A stretch of DNA of 7,706 nucleotides from JBBRMY01 sp038230595 (GTDB taxonomy: Bacteria; Bacteroidota; Ignavibacteria; Tepidaquicellales; Tepidaquicellaceae): NCBI GenBank assembly GCA_038230595.1, contig JBBRMY010000120.1:1-7706 (forward strand), written 5' to 3'. The notes beneath the pieces were generated by a model. It saw nothing but the letters and a program-made list of their open reading frames with translations. It did no database searches and was not told the origin of the DNA. Shown here in pieces: positions 4,441 through 7,706 of this stretch. Position 1 is the first letter of the stretch. Each line of letters starts with the position of its first letter. Both the position numbers and the translations under genes were made by a program.

Positions 4441-6855
4441 TTACCTCACAACCATCATCTTAAATACCTTTTCATAAACCTGAGTTCCTGAAGTAGCATT
4501 TACTCTATAGAAATAAATACCGCTCGATAGCGATGAAGCATTGAATTCTACTTTATAATATCCTGCAGCTACATTCCCATTAACCAGTGTTTTTACCTCA
4601 CGTCCAATATTATCAAATACTGTAAGTTTAACTTTTCCGTCATACGGCATTTCATAATTAATATTCGTTACAGGATTAAACGGATTCGGATAATTCTGTG
4701 AGACTGTGAAGCTGACCGGATTTGAAATTATAACCTCATTACCAAGAACATAATAGTTATGGGTTCCGTTGTTATCAATTTGTTTTAACCTGTAAGCATA
4801 TCTTCCGATACTAGAATTCTTATCGGTAAATTTATAGTTTTGAACGATGTTTGAATTCCCATGACCAGGAACAGAGCCTACTTTTATATAGTTGAGGTCT
4901 GAACTATTATGATCCTGATATGGCAGAAGGTTAGCTCTTTCTATTTCAAATAAATTATTGTTATGCTCGTGACCGGTTGTCCAGTCAAGAATAACTTCAT
5001 TCTTAATTGTAGTTGATACAAAATCTTTTAATTCGACAGGAAGGGGATTAACAGATCCATTTCCTCCTAAATAAAATCTTCCAAAATAAGAACCAACCAA
5101 AGTCCTGTTTGCTGTAGTTCCCGAGCCAGCAGCATGATTTCCCTGCAATGAAAATGTATTGCCATCATTAGAATATATAACTCTTAAATTAGCCGGATCA
5201 GTAATACCGTTCTGGCCGTTACCATCAAATGAAACATCAGTAACACCTCCGTTAATACCTGATGTCGTAGCAAGCCAGTAAGAATCTGTCCTTCTAGTAA
5301 GAGAAAATGCACCATCAGTCAATGGTATGGGTAAATCAGTTGCGTTTATTCCGTTATCAACGAACTGCATTATAATATATCCCGGATTTGCAGGTGCGGT
5401 AGTAAATGCTACTGTTGCTTTTTTATATGTAGTTGAATTTCCAACCGGAAAATCTAATGCAGCCGAAGTCACCCCCGAATTATACCATCTGGCAACTCTT
5501 CCTGTAACAATTCCACCTGTACGAGTTAAAGATCCCACATTAGCCACATCAAAGCCAATGGCAAGATAAGCAGTAGGGTCTGTTGCAACATTTCCGTTTG
5601 TCATTGTTAGTGAATCTATACTAAAAGTATTTTTTATCACAAAGCCTGCAGTATTATTAAAAATTACTTTGCCTGTCTGTACTGCGCCTAATTCAGCACA
5701 ATAAATATTTTGCAGAGTAGTACCATTAAAATTAAGAGTTCTAGGATTAGTAATGGGAGCAAAAACCGTTTTTCCATAGATTGTAGCATCTCCGCCAACG
5801 TTTAAATTATTTGTCATCACAGTTGAATCATAACAAAATGCATCTACATAATAATTTCCTCGTACAGTACATGCGCTTGAACCGGTAGTAATGTATTTTT
5901 TTCCAGGGTAAGGAGCATTTGCAGTTACACCCAATAATTGTAATGAACCATAAGTTATATTTGAAAATGTAATACTTGCAAAAGATGATGTTGGCATATC
6001 ATATCTGAAAATACCAAGTCTGGTATTAGAAGCCTTCGAAAGCTTATTAGTTATACCAGCCTGACCCCTTGTACAATTATGGTTCCATATTGCGCTATCA
6101 AGAAGCTGAATAGAGTCAGCACTATTAATGAAAACTACTCCCGATCCTGATGCAGCACCGCTTTGATTGATAAATACTCCATTCTTGCTGATTGAAAAAT
6201 CATAAGGTGATCCAATGCCATCACCTACAGTTAATCCTGCAGTAGCACTAGTATTTGTTGCCGGTAGAGTAAGTAAAATTAAATTCGGCAGAGTTGGGTA
6301 GATCTTAATATTTGCGATCTGGGTATTAGCTATTCCGCCGGGCAAAGTAACAGAGTAAGTAAACCCATAAAATGAATTATCAAGTTTTACACTGTCTGTA
6401 GCAACGGGAACAGTTCCATCAAGCCAATTCAAGGGATCAGACCATGAAGAGCCATCTCCTCCGCCATTAGAACCTGACCAGTATTTATATCCGGTTCCAA
6501 CATTGATAGTCCCTGTCATACTTGGCCAGTGAGGCTGACAACCGTAAACATATGTTCCCGGAACTTTCATAATATAAAAAAAAGTAGGAGAACCCGAATT
6601 CATAGGTGAATCCCAGTCAGCAGCACTTGCCGGATGAGATGTTCCCGGTAATACTACAGGATCACAGGTCGTAGTGTGAAATCCACTTAACCATTGAAAT
6701 TTAATTGTATCACCAACTAATGCATTTAAAGGTGTTGGAGAAAAGAAATTACTCTGTACATTAATAGTATATATTGTTGCATTAGAATTATTTGCTGTAA
6801 ATATAAAAATTGAAAATAAAATTACGGCAAAAAACAAAAAGGCAGTTTTTCTCAT
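4441..6855 (-). CDS. Secreted cupredoxin-domain protein with repeat region and T9SS sorting domain
   Basis: This is an 804-residue modular exported protein. A signal peptide (MRKTAFLFF, hydrophobic to about 20) is probably cut after A26. Residues about 27-119 form a plastocyanin/halocyanin-like cupredoxin. FHTTT supplies His60, and YGCQPHWPSMTGTI supplies Cys106, His109 and Met113, a complete type 1 copper set by family knowledge. Residues about 124-160 (KYWSGSNGGGDGSSW, then DPLNWLDGTVP) match the linker that often opens secreted Bacteroidota repeat proteins. About 160-600 is strand-rich and probably a beta-helix-like filament. About 604-710 (PLPVELKDF, then ILDWTTGHE, FEIERA, YRLKQIDNNG) is a fibronectin-like domain usual before T9SS tails. 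About 718-804 is the type A sorting domain (QNYPNPFNPVTNINY, then LSSGIYFYRV). It should be exported and surface-bound or released. The redox partner is unknown; copper binding is inferred from ligands only. The ATG starts directly at the signal peptide. Confidence 0.9.
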   Translation of the reverse strand: MRKTAFLFFAVILFSIFIFTANNSNATIYTINVQSNFFSPTPLNALVGDTIKFQWLSGFHTTTCDPVVLPGTSHPASAADWDSPMNSGSPTFFYIMKVPGTYVYGCQPHWPSMTGTINVGTGYKYWSGSNGGGDGSSWSDPLNWLDGTVPVATDSVKLDNSFYGFTYSVTLPGGIANTQIANIKIYPTLPNLILLTLPATNTSATAGLTVGDGIGSPYDFSISKNGVFINQSGAASGSGVVFINSADSIQLLDSAIWNHNCTRGQAGITNKLSKASNTRLGIFRYDMPTSSFASITFSNITYGSLQLLGVTANAPYPGKKYITTGSSACTVRGNYYVDAFCYDSTVMTNNLNVGGDATIYGKTVFAPITNPRTLNFNGTTLQNIYCAELGAVQTGKVIFNNTAGFVIKNTFSIDSLTMTNGNVATDPTAYLAIGFDVANVGSLTRTGGIVTGRVARWYNSGVTSAALDFPVGNSTTYKKATVAFTTAPANPGYIIMQFVDNGINATDLPIPLTDGAFSLTRRTDSYWLATTSGINGGVTDVSFDGNGQNGITDPANLRVIYSNDGNTFSLQGNHAAGSGTTANRTLVGSYFGRFYLGGNGSVNPLPVELKDFVSTTIKNEVILDWTTGHEHNNNLFEIERANLLPYQDHNSSDLNYIKVGSVPGHGNSNIVQNYKFTDKNSSIGRYAYRLKQIDNNGTHNYYVLGNEVIISNPVSFTVSQNYPNPFNPVTNINYEMPYDGKVKLTVFDNIGREVKTLVNGNVAAGYYKVEFNASSLSSGIYFYRVNATSGTQVYEKVFKMMVVR

Positions 6856-6914
6856 AGATTTTTAAATGAAATAATTTGAAGGAAATCAAAAATAAAGAAT
6901 AAACAATTTAATTA

Positions 6915-6922
6915 CAAAATTA
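6915..6922 (-). promoter_or_regulatory. Possible -7 box for the cupredoxin gene
   Basis: Read on the minus strand, this is TAATTTTG, an exact match to the Bacteroidetes -7 consensus TAnnTTTG, about 60 bases upstream of the ATG. A -33 element is weak: TTTA at 6948-6945 with a 22-base spacer is the nearest candidate. The short motif is easily found by chance in AT-rich DNA. Confidence 0.35.
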
Positions 6923-7060
6923 TAATTAATCCTAATGAGTGCTTTAAATACTTTGTTTGAATAAAAATTTGTAATCTTATAAAGGATTAAATTATTGATA
7001 AAATATATTAATATATAAGATATTTATTTTACTAAATTTTAAATTAAAATGAATGGAACA

Positions 7061-7091
7061 TTTGAAAAGAAACATGAGTTAGATATATAAC
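7061..7091 (+). promoter_or_regulatory. Possible promoter for the lipoprotein gene
   Basis: TTTG at 7061-7064 is followed after 19 bases by TATATAAC at 7084-7091, giving correct spacing but only a half match to the TAnnTTTG box. It would leave a short A-rich leader (CATAAAAACAATAAACAAA) before the ATG at 7120. The 264 bases between this gene and the divergent cupredoxin gene are very AT-rich and I see no ORF there. Confidence 0.25.
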
Positions 7092-7119
7092 GTTATGATT
7101 CATAAAAACAATAAACAAA

Positions 7120-7706
7120 ATGAAAAACATAAAAACAATTTTTACAGGATTAATGATATTTTCATCATTAATATTTTTAGCTTCTTTTAACGGATGTAAG
7201 GATTCAGTTGTTTCTCCGGCTGCAGATAATATGGAAGTCAGCTTGATCAGTGCTCCAGGACTTACAGCAGCTCAAAGTACATCTACCAACACAATAGTTC
7301 TGGATTCAATTAAGATCCTGTTAAAGGATATTAAGCTTAATGTAAGCGGACAATCAGATACTGTGAATTTCAAGACTGGACCATTTGTATTTTCTTTAAA
7401 TCCTAATTCTACTGTCAATACAGTTTCTTCATTACTGATCCCAAACGGATCTTATGATAAAGTAAAGTTTGAGATACATAAGCTTGAAGATGCAGATGTT
7501 ATTGATACTATATTTTCTAATGGCGGCGGTAAGTATTCAGTCGTAACTTATGGTAAATTTAACGGATCAACATTTGTTTACAAATCATCAAAATCAGCTA
7601 AGCAAAATTTGTCATTTAATCCACCGGTTATTGTTAACTCTTTAACAAAATCAAATATTACTTTAAAAGTACAGCCTTATACATGGTTCTGGAATGGTAC
7701 TGATAA
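7120..7706 (+). CDS. Putative lipoprotein, DUF4382-like fold possible (3' partial)
   Basis: The reading frame runs from the ATG to the right edge without a stop, giving 195 complete codons. The N-terminus is MKNIKTIFTG, a hydrophobic stretch to about residue 23, and FNGCKDS, so Cys26 is the likely lipidated residue. The lipobox is imperfect (FNGC for the usual L-x-[GA]-C), but loose lipoboxes are common in Bacteroidota. The mature part has a short linker, then NMEVSLISAPG (37-47), a strand VLDSIKILLKDIKLNV (60-75), FKTGPFVFSLNP (84-95) and LLIPNGSYDKVKFEIHK (105-121). The order of strand, conserved aspartate and IP-x-G-x-Y-x-x-V-x-(F/L) recalls DUF4382-type lipoproteins of this phylum. This is a tentative resemblance and the function is unknown. 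It begins with an A-rich leader and no Shine-Dalgarno sequence and is divergent from the cupredoxin gene. Confidence 0.8.
   Translation, partial: MKNIKTIFTGLMIFSSLIFLASFNGCKDSVVSPAADNMEVSLISAPGLTAAQSTSTNTIVLDSIKILLKDIKLNVSGQSDTVNFKTGPFVFSLNPNSTVNTVSSLLIPNGSYDKVKFEIHKLEDADVIDTIFSNGGGKYSVVTYGKFNGSTFVYKSSKSAKQNLSFNPPVIVNSLTKSNITLKVQPYTWFWNGTD

Noticed and set aside
5327..5569. Plus-strand frame inside the cupredoxin/T9SS gene.
   Set aside because: It is antisense to the repeat region, with no signal peptide, domain or leader of its own.

Overview
The window is AT-rich and most likely comes from the Bacteroidota/Chlorobiota/Ignavibacteriota side of the FCB group. An Ignavibacteria-like bacterium is the best guess. 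Two proteins end in type IX secretion (T9SS, Por) sorting domains with the QNFPNPFNP / QNYPNPFNP opening and an SSGIYFY core, a pattern common in Ignavibacteria and relatives. Start codons are mostly preceded by A-rich leaders rather than a clear Shine-Dalgarno sequence, and several possible promoters resemble the Bacteroidetes TTTG-N19-TAnnTTTG type. The taxon is inferred from these traits; no marker gene is present.

Layout, left to right. The 3' part of an outer-membrane beta-barrel gene (1-671, +) is followed after a 40-base G-free A-rich leader by a small secreted PepSY-like protein (712-1155, +) and a clean intrinsic terminator (1176-1202). Next is a secreted BNR/beta-propeller protein with a T9SS tail (1358-2653, +). 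A paraslipin (SLP-2/QmcA-type SPFH protein, about 2760-3698, +) and an NfeD/YbbJ-like membrane partner (about 3701-4153, +) form a tight two-gene operon. A 287-base structured intergenic region (4154-4440) separates this operon from a convergent 804-residue secreted protein on the minus strand (6855-4441), which has an N-terminal cupredoxin domain and a T9SS tail. A divergent promoter region (6856-7119) leads to the 5' part of a lipoprotein gene that runs off the window (7120-7706, +).

How they fit together: apart from the SPFH/NfeD pair, which is an inner-membrane organising or quality-control module, every gene encodes an envelope or exported product: outer-membrane barrel, periplasmic PepSY-like protein, two T9SS cargos and a lipoprotein. 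Nothing links them into one pathway. No transposase, CRISPR, tRNA or rRNA was recognised.

The least explained part is the convergent intergenic region 4154-4440. It holds a 55-base direct repeat at a 98-base offset. Each copy ends in a hairpin, one a perfect terminator and one eroded, with one compensating base-pair change between copies. A separate compound hairpin lies between them. The 804-residue cupredoxin fusion, with all four type 1 copper ligands apparently present, is the most interesting protein. I found no convincing new multi-gene system.
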